Shown: piece by piece, positions 43,644 through 54,774 of the stretch
Layout: every line of letters begins with the position of its first letter
Position numbering within the stretch: position 1 is the first letter of the stretch
DNA from: Lepisosteus oculatus
Lineage: Eukaryota > Chordata > Actinopteri > Semionotiformes > Lepisosteidae
Direction of reading: 5' to 3'
Assembly (NCBI RefSeq): GCF_040954835.1
Contig: NC_090716.1
Coordinates: 4,203,605-4,267,604 of the forward strand
DNA length: 64,000 bases
Made by a program: the position numbers and the translations under genes
The notes under the pieces: model-generated
What the model was told of the DNA's origin: nothing
Seen by the model: only the letters and a program-made list of their open reading frames with translations
Database searches by the model: none

Positions 43644-46600
43644 CTTGAAGAGAGAAAAAAAAAACAAAGTGCAAAAAAACGAACAGATTAGTCCCAAAAC
43701 CCTCAAAAAAACAGCACAGCAGATTTGAACTGCTTTGTGCATATTGTCAGATCACTGCTCTTAAACCAGGACTTTATGTGTTAAGAAGAGCTCGATGTTT
43801 GATTTTTATTTTTACTTTAAGAATATAATACAAGGTATAAATCGAGGAGGGTTCATTTTGGCCCATCTTGCCTGTATCAATTATAGTAATCTTCTCAATC
43901 CAAGGATCTAATCCAACCACTTCCCTAAGGATTCTATGTAATATCTATGTAATGTGTTCCTGAAACCCAGGGCACTTTGAATCCTTAATCCCCTATTTCT
44001 ATTAGTCTCGCTATTTCTGCTGAGGCCTGTGGATCCTGGTCTTTTTGCTGAGCCTGTTGTTGTCAATGCATGGCATATATTTTTTGAGTATCTGTTTCAG
44101 TTCCTTTCACAAACTTCTTTTTGAGACCGATTCCCAACGACTCCACCTCCTCCCGCAATGCCAATTCAAACAAAAAACTCCTGTATGAATGTGCCACGCC
44201 TTAAAACGTCCCACATTCAGGACAAAGGTGTAAATGTGCCTCGTGCCTTTTTAGACGGAAGATTGCGAAATGCAACGTTCAGAGGAATAGTTTAGTCATC
44301 CTGCATGAGGGGAAGCAAGAATTCCTGGCTGTTTGAGTTTTCTAGTCTTGCTCAGAAGGAGGCGAATTCTTTCTAGATGTTTGTTTCTCTTGAGGTTATT
44401 TGCCATGCTGAATGGCCATCCCACTAAAAACAACACTATCTTAAAGAGCTGGTGCATTTTTGATGGAAGGGTAAGGAATTAATGGAGTTTATAGCAAAAT
44501 CTCGGGAGGGGTGACAACAGCCAGGTTCAATCAGCCTCAGCTGTCAGTAATTAGCAATCACCTCGGACATTATTTACTTCACATAAAAGAGCTATAAATA
44601 GTGTATGTGACCCTCTTCACTCCCTCGTATCCATCTTCTGTATCTGCCCCTGGGTCACTCCTCACCCTGGAGGAGGTTCCCAGCCTCCTTGTCGGCCTTA
44701 AGCCAAGGGGGTGAACTCTGATTTACTATGATTAAAACACTTTATTAAACTGTCCATGTGCAGAATCCCCACATGTTGTTATTCCCAATGAAAGGTAGCA
44801 ATGGCCTTTGCGACAGTAAAAGCTACAGCTATGTGTTGTCTTCCTGGTAGGCATACACCTGGGGAACACTTAAAATCGCGCAAACTAGGAATTCTGGGAA
44901 TATCGTCCTCTCTTAAACTCTGTGCTCACAAAGCCTTTACTTAACTGGTTCCAATTCTTCACTCCTCTGCTTTTCTTAGTACCACCATCCATGTCTCCTC
45001 TGTATATTGTAATTGTGTTTTATCTTGTGTATTCTTTTTATTTATTGTTGTTGTCATCCTGTAAAGCGCTTTGAGAAGCCACCTTTAAAGGCGCTATATA
45101 AAATAAAGTTTATTATTATTATTATTATTATTATTACTTTGTCGAATCTCAATTGAACCGCGAGCTGCCGTGGTGGTAGAATTTTAATCCTTTTAAAAAG
45201 CTGGTGTGTTCAGTGCTAAAATACCAGTTATTGATGGTGATTTTGTCGTGTTTCTTTTTTGAGTTCCCGAACCCCCCCAAAAAATGTTTTTGTGTCTGAG
45301 TGACTCTTTCAAAATCCTTGCCTATAATTCAGAATAAAACCAGAATAATGCTCTCCAATGTACACAAACAAGACAACTGACAAAAAGAGACAACTCCTTC
45401 ACACCCTGACACTTTAATTTCTGTGGGCACTGAGAGCACATGTTATTTTAAGCAAAACAAAAAAGTGGTGGGATTTTTTTCTAGAATGTCGCTAATCATA
45501 TTATTTACCTTTGTGTGTAAATGGGGCTTACTGGACCAGAATTCATCCTGGTTGCCAAGGTGTTACGTGAACAGAGAGCACAAGACTCCACCTTCTGGGT
45601 GTGACTCCACCTCCAGTGGGTGTGACTCCACCCCCCCTGGATGGGATATCAGCCCCTGGCCATGCTGGTCCCCACACATACAACTGGGGGCACTGGGACA
45701 AAGCAGCTCTCTCAAGGTACGCCTGTGTAAATGTAAGCCTTGCTAGAATCAAAATCACTCTAACCTCTTTCCTTTAGCGTCAGACAGGCATCCTCATAGG
45801 TACAGTCCTGCACGTATGTGCAACGGCCAGAGTAATCTGTGCATTTGTAGCACCTGAGAGCAGAGCCTGGAAGAGAAAGGAGGAAGGAACATTAATTCTT
45901 TCTTTTGGGTTCCGTAATCCATATCTAAATAAAGAAACGTAGTAGGGGGAGACCTGTGAACTGTAGGCATCCCCCTTTTTGCTGAACGGAGGCCCTCCAA
46001 GGGAAATCTAGTGATGTGAAATCCCATTTCACTAATAGCAGAGATTTTACTTCAGCTGCTCATGGTTGTGCAATCTGGTGTTAATTCTGTGGTTGGGGGT
46101 GTCCAGAGGTCTATGAGGACAATTTGGGGCCACAGATACAGCCCCCCCCCCCCACAGCACCTCTCCACCACACACATGGAAAAGGCCCACTACAGTAAAT
46201 GCATACTTTAGGCTTGGCTAAAGGAACAAATTGAAATCATTTTCATTGAACGACGTCATTATGGATACCCATAAAAGACCAAAAAAATCTTGTGCCTATG
46301 AGCCACCCTATTCATTACGCAGAAGAGAAACAGAAAAGTGAAGCAGGTTTCAGACTAATGCGGTCTCTCTTAGAACAGTTTTTAATAGACTCATAGTTAG
46401 ATTATGCACAGAACCAGCATGGACCAGGATGTATTGACTGCTATGTATTGACCAGTCCTGGTCCTGAAGAGCCCTGTTATTCTTACAATTTACAAGAAAT
46501 CACCAGTTAATTACAGATTAGTGATCAATTAAGCAATCAATGTTTTAGCAAAGGGACACTGTAGTCTTTAAGGGCTGAAGGATAAACTGTACCAATTTAT

Positions 46601-47758
46601 GTTCCAAATGATCTCTAAATTATGTAGCACATGATCAGTTGTATTGATCATAGCAAAATTGTTGCAGGCTCTTTTGGAAATTGGTGGTCACCTGTGAAAC
46701 CTGCTGGACTCCATCACCAGGGTTGGACAAACCTGACCTACAACGTTATGCACTAATGTAAGTACCCCCCATATTGTTGGTGAAGCCGTGCCTAAGTGAC
46801 AAAAATATCGCTAATCACTCAAACCCTAAACTCGAAACCCTTGTAATAATGTCATTTTAATCAGCAAAGGCAGGACTGTAGCACTGTTATTCAGTTTAAA
46901 GGTAATTAGAAATATCAAAACATGTAACCCTCAAAGGACCACAGCTTTCCATCTCTGACTTCTGATTTAACTGACGAACGCTTAAAAAGATGATCAAGGC
47001 GCATGCATCTCGCAAGATCTTACAGGCTGGTGAAGGGAAACCTGTAACACAGGCAGCACCGCACGTCTTCAGCAACAGCTCTGGACCCCGCTGGTATAAA
47101 GAATCTATAATCTACAACTGTATCTGTGCCAGTCAACGCCTGGAAACATTATTCTTCCCCTTATCATGACCTTTGTGTTTACACATATGGATCTACTGTA
47201 ATTCGAAACGATTAAGGGCGTTTTAAAAATAAAAGTGCAAAATTAAAAGTTCACAAATAGGGGGACGGCATTGATTATGTAGCGCTGTATAAATAAAAGA
47301 TAAACATCATGAATCTTCTTACCTAATTAATCACCACAACACTCTGATACAATGATACAGACAGTGGCGTTTCCTACGGGGATGGTGGAAATAATTTCAG
47401 TTATCCGACCATTCTCCCCTTGTAGACATACTGTATTTTAAACTCTAACCAATAAAACGCGGAAAATGTGTTTTATTTGTTAGAGATGATTAAATTTTGG
47501 TTTCACACGAAGTTAAAGCGTGTCAAAATCGCCATCGTATGACTGAATAAAGTACCAGATATCAACCGCGAGCAAATACATTGATCTGTCAATATGCGCC
47601 GTTGATTCGTCAGCTGTAAAACGGATTGAATCGGTGAGCAGTTTCATCTCCTTTCTCTGGTCCGGCCCTGAGCAGTGTAAAGTACAAAAACTGCGAGACT
47701 TACCAAGACCGAAGAGCGCAAAGCAGACAACTAACGCAATCACCAAAGTGTTGTTCAT
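43441..47758 (-). CDS. cd59: CD59 (GPI-anchored complement inhibitor), copy A
   Basis: Three coding exons of 55, 102 and 203 nt join in phase to give 119 residues (human CD59 has 128). The signal peptide is MNNTLVIALVVCFALFGLG. The mature protein begins SALRCYKCTDYSGRC, with ten cysteines in the Ly6/uPAR three-finger pattern ending CCSSNLCNSS. The tail LLGLLASLVVFWWCVL fits GPI attachment. CD59 binds C8 and C9 and stops pore formation on self cells. Immediately upstream on the same strand is fbxo3, as in human 11p13, which supports orthology. An upstream non-coding exon at about 48976-49100 precedes an acceptor at 47797. Confidence 0.92.
43848..44150. repeat. Possible LINE-derived fragment
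   Basis: GAGGAGGGTTCATTTTGGCC followed by CCATCTTGCC looks like a segment just upstream of the LINE-like tail at 505-700. The match is weak and made by eye. Confidence 0.25.
44925..45136 (+). repeat. LINE-like 3' tail, copy B, with (ATT)n
   Basis: Shares ordered blocks with 28190-28400 and adds TGTAAAGCGCTTTGAGAAGC and GGCGCTATATAAAATAAAG, then about nine ATT units. The terminal blocks resemble the end of the 10022 family, which suggests a SINE-LINE pair sharing a 3' end. Confidence 0.6.
45587..45650. repeat. Short tandem repeat, GTGTGACTCCACC-type
   Basis: Three near-identical units of about 18-20 bp containing TGTGACTCCACC, inside cd59 copy A intron 2. Confidence 0.6.
45765..45866 (-). 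CDS. cd59: cd59 copy A, coding exon 2
   Basis: 102 nt encoding SALRCYKCTDYSGRCTYVQ and DCTYEDACLTLKER, with five cysteines. TTCCAG acceptor and GTTAGA donor. Same length and phases as copy B. Confidence 0.92.
45867..47703 (-). other. cd59: cd59 copy A intron 1 (between coding exons 1 and 2)
   Basis: Holds a poly(C) run near 46142 and a possible dispersed repeat at 46430-46740 (CCAGTCCTGGTCCTG ... ACCAGGGTTGGACAAACCTG). No exon was recognised. Confidence 0.5.
47704..47758 (-). CDS. cd59: cd59 copy A, coding exon 1 (signal peptide)
   Basis: 55 nt encoding MNNTLVIALVVCFALFGLG up to a GTAAGT donor. The exon extends to 47796 as 5' UTR after a CTTTCAG acceptor. Confidence 0.9.
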
Positions 47759-48975
47759 TCTTGCAGGTCCCCGTTTGCGTCTTTTAGATCTGATTTCTGA
47801 AAGAAAGAGGGACGTATTGATGTATTAGCCCTGTGTATTCCATTGATGGATATCTCGAAATTAGCCTATATGAGCATCAGAGGCAGTCTTTTCGAGAATC
47901 TCACATAATATTGTTTTCTTCTTCTGCGATTCAAATTGGGGAACTTGCAACCAAAATCTACAATATTTTATCGTGTAAAATATACAAGCGACACACTTTC
48001 CCCGTTTGCCCCTGTTAAGTTGTCAATACCCTGGTTTCTCAACCCATGTCTTACTGACTGGCACCGGTCCCTGTCCGCACGTTCATAGGCAGAGCCCCAG
48101 AAGCGCCGTTAATAGTGTATGTGTGTGTGGGTTCTGCTGTTTATTCCATTGTTTTTGCACGTCGCAAAAATTGCACGGTCTTACTACACGTGAAGGGGAC
48201 TGTAAATAAAATCGCACCACAATTAAAATAATGTGTAACAGTTTTGCAAAGCGATGAAGTCATCCAGTCAAAAAAAAGCACCCAGTCGCAAGGAATCAAT
48301 CCAATTTTATTTCCAGCCCAACCGCTGGCTCCTGCTGGGGTATCTGAGAGGATGTATGACCCAGCTGCCTCTGTGACACGGTAACTGGGAGCTGTTAGCT
48401 GTACTTGTCTATATTAACATGACAATCGCATTACTGTTTGCGATCCCAACTCGCAGGAGCCCGGGTTCGCTCCCTTGTTTTCGAAGGACGTTTTGGTCGC
48501 TCGTACCGTCCTGGCAGGAACACATTGACAAGGCAGCGGTAGTGATATGAACGCATTAAGGTAGCCTCGCAGTGAGGGAAATTTAAACTCCTCTCTTCCA
48601 CCTGGCTGGGAGCGAAGCTTGCGCTCTCGTTTTGCACTACGGGACCTGTTGCCCGAGGGCAGTCTTCAAAAACATGCTTCAATACAACTTAACGCGTAAG
48701 TGTGCCATTTGTCTTGGTTCCGACGTTATTTTCTCATTTACTTTTTCTTCAGCCCACACTGCAAAATGAAGGTGTTATTATCTCGTAACGACGCACAAAT
48801 TACTGCGAAACAACGCATTATCCCACACATTTTTCCACATCTGGGACCTCTCAGAAAACAAAATAACACCACGCAATGTTATCCATTTTTTTTGCAAGGA
48901 CTGTAGGTCAACGTAGAATTCTTAAAAGCGCAGCAATTTCCAAAGCAGATAAAAAAAAAAGATTTCCCCCCTTAC

Positions 48976-49100
48976 CTTCAGTTGTCGGTCAAGTAGCACA
49001 AATCCAACTGGAGCCAGTGATCCCGCGATAGTCTTACACCCTCTCCGCCAAAGGCCACCTCGCTCCTCCCTCGGCTCCCCGTCCAATTACAGCTTCGGTT
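48976..49100 (-). promoter_or_regulatory. cd59: Candidate non-coding first exon and promoter of cd59 copy A
   Basis: On the minus strand a strong donor CTGAAG-GTAAGG ends an exon at 48976. The sequence just upstream (49000-49130) is GC-richer than its surroundings. Human CD59 also starts with non-coding exons. The transcription start is not determined. Confidence 0.5.
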
Positions 49101-49565
49101 CTGATGGTGATGCCCCACCGTCTCCAAAAAAAGAGAAGAAAGAAAAGATCAAAGTAAGTTCAGAAATAAAATATATAAATAAGTATATAGGCTGAGTCTT
49201 ACTGTACATCTTCGTTCTCTAATAAACCTTAAACACGCTGGCAGGGTTTAGTTCAGCACCAGATGCTGAGTAGTGGAAACGCCTGTGTGCTGCATTTATG
49301 AATTTATGTTTTTTAGTCCACATTCAATGGCATTCATCCATTAATCTACACTCATTCAATGTTGTGTTGGAACCCGGCTGCAAAAGTGTTTTCTTTTTTT
49401 TCTGGAAAAGGGAAACTGCTACGTGTTTAAGCGGCAATTCATTCCCCTCAGAAGACATTTGTGCGTCTGATTTGGTCTATAGTGTTCTGGTCAGACATCA
49501 CACTACGTCCTGCTAGAGTCAGGCTTGCATGATTTTACTGTGCTCAAAAGACTTGCAGGCTAACA

Positions 49566-49835
49566 ATGGGTGGGGCAGTGGTTCTGTGGCTAAGGATCTG
49601 CACCTGTGGCTGGAAGGTTGCTGGCTCAAATCCCGCAGCTAGTAGCGGAATCCTACTCCATTAGGCCCCTGAGCAAGGTCCTTAACCCCAACTGCTCCAG
49701 GGGTGCTGTATAAATGGCTGTGCTCTGACCCCCAGCTTCTCTCCCTGTCTGCGTGTCTCATGGAGAGCAAGCTGGGGAACTTGAAAAAGACAAACTCCTA
49801 ATGCAAGAAATTGAATATGGCCAATCAAGTGATTC
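49566..49835 (+). repeat. tRNA-derived SINE, copy 3
   Basis: Starts GGGGCAGTGGTTCTGTGGCT and includes GGTTGCTGGCTCAAATCCCG (B box), then GGTCCTTAACCCCAACTGCTC and GCTTCTCTCCCTG. It ends with CAAGAAATTGAATATGGCCA. Same family as 18479-18778 and 21880-22165, opposite orientation. Confidence 0.8.
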
Positions 49836-50444
49836 TCTTTTTTTTCCTCAATGTTGACCATCAGCTATGTAGGCTAGAAAATGTTACGATTCCCAGACAC
49901 TGAAAAGCAGCAATGAAGGTCACGTTTACCAAGACACCAGCAGCCCTGCACTGTTCATGCATAGACACCCATGCAGCCTTGAGTTCAGATACCAACGCGC
50001 TGTCATGCTAAAAATATCTGTCCCTCCCTATTTTATGCAGCTTAAAAAACATTTTTCAATTTTTTTTGTGGGCAGAAGTCAGTAGGAGCCTTCACTAAGT
50101 AGCTGGATGGTACAAAAGCTTAATTATGAGGACATCAATTTGCATTTCACAGCTGGAAGACAAACAATAGGATTCTGTGTATCAGTGCCCACAAATATTC
50201 TGTACTTTGCCTTCTCCTACAGTGACAAAGAATTGGGGCTAACCTCAATAGATCTGTTGTAGTGACATTGTTTTTTCTGGCTCAAATTTCTGCCGCCATT
50301 TTATCTTTTTATATCATGGGTACATGGTACCAGAGTTTAGGCTTCATAGTTTATAGACTTATGTAGTTGTTGATTGAACAGAGATATAAGGTGGATGACA
50401 TCAAAATCTACAATTCAGTATCGCTGTACTTGAATAAAAGCTGG

Positions 50445-50720
50445 TGGCGCAGTGTCTAACATTGCTCCCTTACAGAACTGGAGCCCTGGGTTTAAATCCA
50501 GACCTGGGATGCTATCTGTGTGGAGCTTGTATGTTCTCTAATCAAAAACATACTTTTAGATTAATTGGCTTCTGGGGAAAATCGGCCCTGGTGTGAGTGT
50601 GTTTGTGTCTGTGTGGGTGCCCTGTGGCGTACAGGTGTACCTTCTGCTGGCTGGGATAGGCTCCAACGCCTCTGTAACCCCGAATTGGAAGAATTGCTTT
50701 GAAAATGGTTGGAAACATGG
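50445..50720 (+). repeat. tRNA-type SINE, second family
   Basis: Starts GCTGGTGGCGCAGTGTCTAA (A-box-like), then GGGTTTAAATCC (B-box-like), TGTGTGGAGCTTGTATGTTC, TTAATTGGCTTCTGGGGAAA and GGCTGGGATAGGCTCCAACG. These blocks are typical of a widespread fish SINE. Confidence 0.65.
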
Positions 50721-53700
50721 TTTCCGCTGGGAAAAAAAAAACATTTAGATGTTGTTTAAAACTGAAATTGAACTTCAATTGTGCTGTAGATAAACTGAAC
50801 TGTTCAAAATGGAATTTACAGCTGTCCTGCAAGTACGTCTTCCTTTTACTACGAATCCCTTCACAGAGAAAAGTTAACTGTTACACTTTTCATATTATTT
50901 ACTCTGCAGCCAGGGATCAGTAAACAGAGCAGCACAGGACAAAACATTTCTGGGGTTCTGAAACTAGCTAACCAGCCTTTCTGTTAAAGCTGATATCCTG
51001 GCTTTTTTTCTGAAAAACATCTGGATGAGACCCTCTGATCGTTGAGCTACAAGCTGCTGTAAGTGGGCCATGCATCTCCCTTCACGTGCAACATTTCAGA
51101 GGTTTCTTACAATCGAAACGTCCCATATGCATATAGGACCCCCGATTGAAATTTCACTTTTACAGTCAACACAAAACAGGTGAAGCCTGCTTCAGGGTTA
51201 AGACCCTGCACTTGCACCACAACGTGTTTAAAAGTTTGTTGACAAACGCCGTTAAGAGAAACTTTCTATTTCCGCAGCACATATACTGTATATCAAAAAA
51301 GCATTGTGGAAATATTTTAATTACAGGTTTCAAAGTGGTGCATAAAAACCTGAGACCAGTTCTAAATATAAGTAGCTGTTCTGGCTCAAGCTGTGTTGCA
51401 TCTTTGTTATCAGTCCATTGTCCCCCCCACTGGAGTGTTAGTACTGGCCATGGAGAACTCAGACAAACAATGAAACAGTGGAGAGTTAAAGACAAAGAAC
51501 ACTTGCATTCTATAAGCAACGCATTCAATCTGGCCATATACATACAAACTGAAGAGGGGAAAAAAAAGGACCAGGCCAGATTTTATAAGGACATTTGTTC
51601 GCAAGAACAAGTGATGTTTTTGTTTAGATCTTCCAGTTCAAATGAAAGCCCTTTGTTGGTGATTAATGTAAGGCCCATGTCTCCAGATAAACATCTAGAT
51701 GTTTCAAAAGCATGGATGATGCACAAAACAGCAATTTTCATTTCAGCAATTAAAATTGAATTCCAGCTCCGGACCGGGCCTTAGAATTAGGGGTGGCAAG
51801 AAGTGCTATTATACAAACTGTACATACTGTACATTCTTTACAAAAAAGATAGCAATGTTTGTGAGAAATATATTAAAAACCCCCAAAACACATTTCTGAA
51901 CTTCTAAAGCTTGGTAAAACGGTTATGTCCCCTTGTTTAGAAACGTCATACAAAATTGTTTTTTTAATTAAAAACTACATTTAGCACTGTATTTAATATT
52001 ACAGTCATCTTGCTTGAAAGAACAGGGAAACCTTCAAAGATTTAAACATAGCGCATTTATTCCCCAACATAGAAAATCAAAACATCTGTTATATATAAAA
52101 ACAGTGATAATGAACAAAATGTCAAATTGCTTCATAAGAGGCGGACAGTCCTTGTGAAGTTCAGCCCGAAGAGCTATTGCACAACCTTCACAAAAAAGAA
52201 AAATATTTCTCATACCAAACAAGTGTATGTGTCAAAATTAAACAGATCACCTCAAGTGGGTAGCATAACTGATTGAAAGTAGCCTGAGGCAGATGTGCAC
52301 AGTTAATCACACAGTCACTCGAAAACAGTCATTTGAGTCCTGAAATAAACCAAAATGATGACATGGAATCTTTTCCCTGCCTCACAAAAATCAAGACGTC
52401 CTGAAAAATGTCCACACTGTTCCTATCCCAAACTTTTTTGTCTTATCCCAAAGAAAAAAAAAAACTTTATATCTATTCCTATCTATTTACAAACTGAGAT
52501 GAGTCATTTGTTGTCTTTTTTAGAGGAGGGGCTGGAGAAGCATGTGGCGATAGCTCTTCATTGCCAAGCATCAGTACATCAGTAGAGACCCCTGGGGTGT
52601 CTGTGTCTCGCAGAACTATTACAACACAGCTATAACGAAAGAGCAACACCGTCCTTTCTCCGAAAAACGTAGGGCCGTTACAGGACGAATGGAAAACAAA
52701 TGGTGTTGGAAAAAAATCACAGAGCCAGAACTGCCTGGAACAGAAAAACTGGGAAAACGTTACATCATGGCAACCCATGTGACAAAGCACCCGAACTCTT
52801 TCCCCAGTTGAACAATTCATTTTCATCTGGATGATAACAAATGCGTGGTTAAAGGTTTTTCTTGTGCAATTATATCAGTAAAATATGTCAATGCTGCACT
52901 ATGAATGCTGACTTCATTTGCGCTGAATTCAGAGGTTCAGAGGCGGAAATATTGACAGGGCAAAGCTGGGAATCACTTCAATATTGCAGAGCACTTTTTT
53001 AATTTCACATGACTTGATTTAGTAGATTAGGAAAATCAAGACGCATCATAACTTACTTCATCTGAATCTTTGTTTTAGGGGAGAACTACTAATTTCCGGC
53101 TCACTGGATAAAATAAATATTTGGCATAACGCATTATCTACTGGGATAATATGGGCCAAACTGTAGTTTAGACCATTCTCAGCATGTGGGCTAGGCTATT
53201 CTATTTTATCTACGAAATATGTTTTCCTGTTTGCACCACAGATATCTAATTGCATGTTATTTTCCTTTTTTAGATCCAAATGTCATATTACTTTTTTTTT
53301 TTTAATCATAGAGCCATGGGTTAAATGTGATCGACAGAAAACAACAAAAAAAATAGTATAACCCCAGCCTCATCTAACAGGGGAATGAGCTGCTGTTCCC
53401 ATTTAAATATGGAATATTTTTTTAATCACGAATACCACAGAGCTTTTTTTAGAAACTTACAGCTACTTGTGAGTCAAATGACTCATTTAAATCATTTTAG
53501 GAGCTGAGACACAAAAACAGAACCGCAAAAAGGGAAAAAAATACTTAATGCAAACCACATTAAGCAAATTTGCAAGAGTGTCCTCCCTTCACATGGCTCA
53601 TGGTTGTTATGAAAGTCTGGTGTGGATCAGAGTCACCCCCTGGCCACAATCACATTCACTTAGGAGTCCGTGAAAGTAAATGTGTGTCACCTAATCCATT

Positions 53701-54636
53701 ACAGCTTGGCAAGACATCACTTGAGGATGTTGTCAACTTATTTTAAGTAATTGGGAAGCAGAGAAAACTGACCGTCATTCAGTCGGAGTGGTAACTTTCT
53801 GCATGCAAAAAAGAAAAAACAAGATATCGGTTTAAATCAATTACATAGACAGCTTTAACCCTAATAAAATAAAATGTACTTGTCAGTGTTACTGTTGATG
53901 CTGTGACGCGAGAGTGCAGCAGAACAAAAACGGTTTTCAAGACGTGTCGAATACATTATTTAAAACATTTTTTTTCCACTAACCAGCGTTTGGAAAAGAA
54001 TGCATCATAAGGCAAAAGACTGCAATGATTCATTACAATAATGCATTTCATGTCTCTGTTTTCTGATCCTGCAGTCTAAGGCGGGCAAATATATATGAAG
54101 CTGTTGACCAGCACACGTAATAAATAAAAAACACCGATATTGGAAAACCTATTTATCGAGTCTACACAAACCTAAATGGGAACAGTTAATCTCCTATTGT
54201 TGACTATTCACTGTTTTCACTATTATGGTGCCCTGCTTCATATTTTAAGAGAAACGTATTTGGATAGAACAACGCCCAATCCTAGCTGCCTTTCAATGTT
54301 ATTGTCTGCAAACACACTCTGCAAAATAAATCTCACTGTACTGGACAAATGCTTTGAGGCCAGCTGGCACTGGAACATAATACCCATTATTCCCGCAGTG
54401 GAAAACACTCGGTCCCAGGTCTCTTCATTAAAAAAAAACAAATAACTAAAACCACCACACGCCCTTAAAATGAAGCCTGGCGACAGAGGGAGTTGGAAGG
54501 AAAGTCTCGGGGCTCCAGGAGGAAATTCTGAGGTCAGCACAATGTTAGAAAGGAACAGCTGACTGAGGCAGAATTTTGCAGCCCCTGTCCTGTCTCTCAA
54601 AAGTCTCGCCGTGAAATCAAAGAAGAGAAAAGTGCA
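50721..54636. other. fbxo3 3' UTR side and spacer
   Basis: The fbxo3 3' UTR must begin at 54636 and run leftwards. Minus-strand AATAAA (plus TTTATT near 52056) is one possible end. A long + strand open frame at 51146-51784 has no recognisable homology. Confidence 0.4.
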
Positions 54637-54774
54637 TCAGATGTGGCGGGGACAGCGCCCACTAGGGGTGGGGATATTCAGAACCCCCCGGTCGCTCTCA
54701 TCGTAGTCCTCGGTGTCCGAAGAGTGGTCCTCCTCATTGCACAGTGCGCTGGACGCCTCCGACGCCAGGCCCTG
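54637..54774 (-). CDS. fbxo3: fbxo3 terminal coding exon
   Basis: 138 nt from a TGCCAG acceptor to TGA at 54637-54639. Encodes [20 protein letters not shown] and [20 protein letters not shown], ending CPRHI. This acidic tail is shorter than that of mammalian FBXO3. A second possible acceptor, CAGCAG, would remove one Gln. Confidence 0.85.
   Translation of the reverse strand, partial: QGLASEASSALCNEEDHSSDTEDYDESDRGVLNIPTPSGRCPRHI

Noticed and set aside
49566-49640. Possible tRNA gene
   Set aside because: A-box and B-box-like motifs are present, but no cloverleaf fits and the sequence recurs as a dispersed SINE at 18.5 and 22.0 kb.
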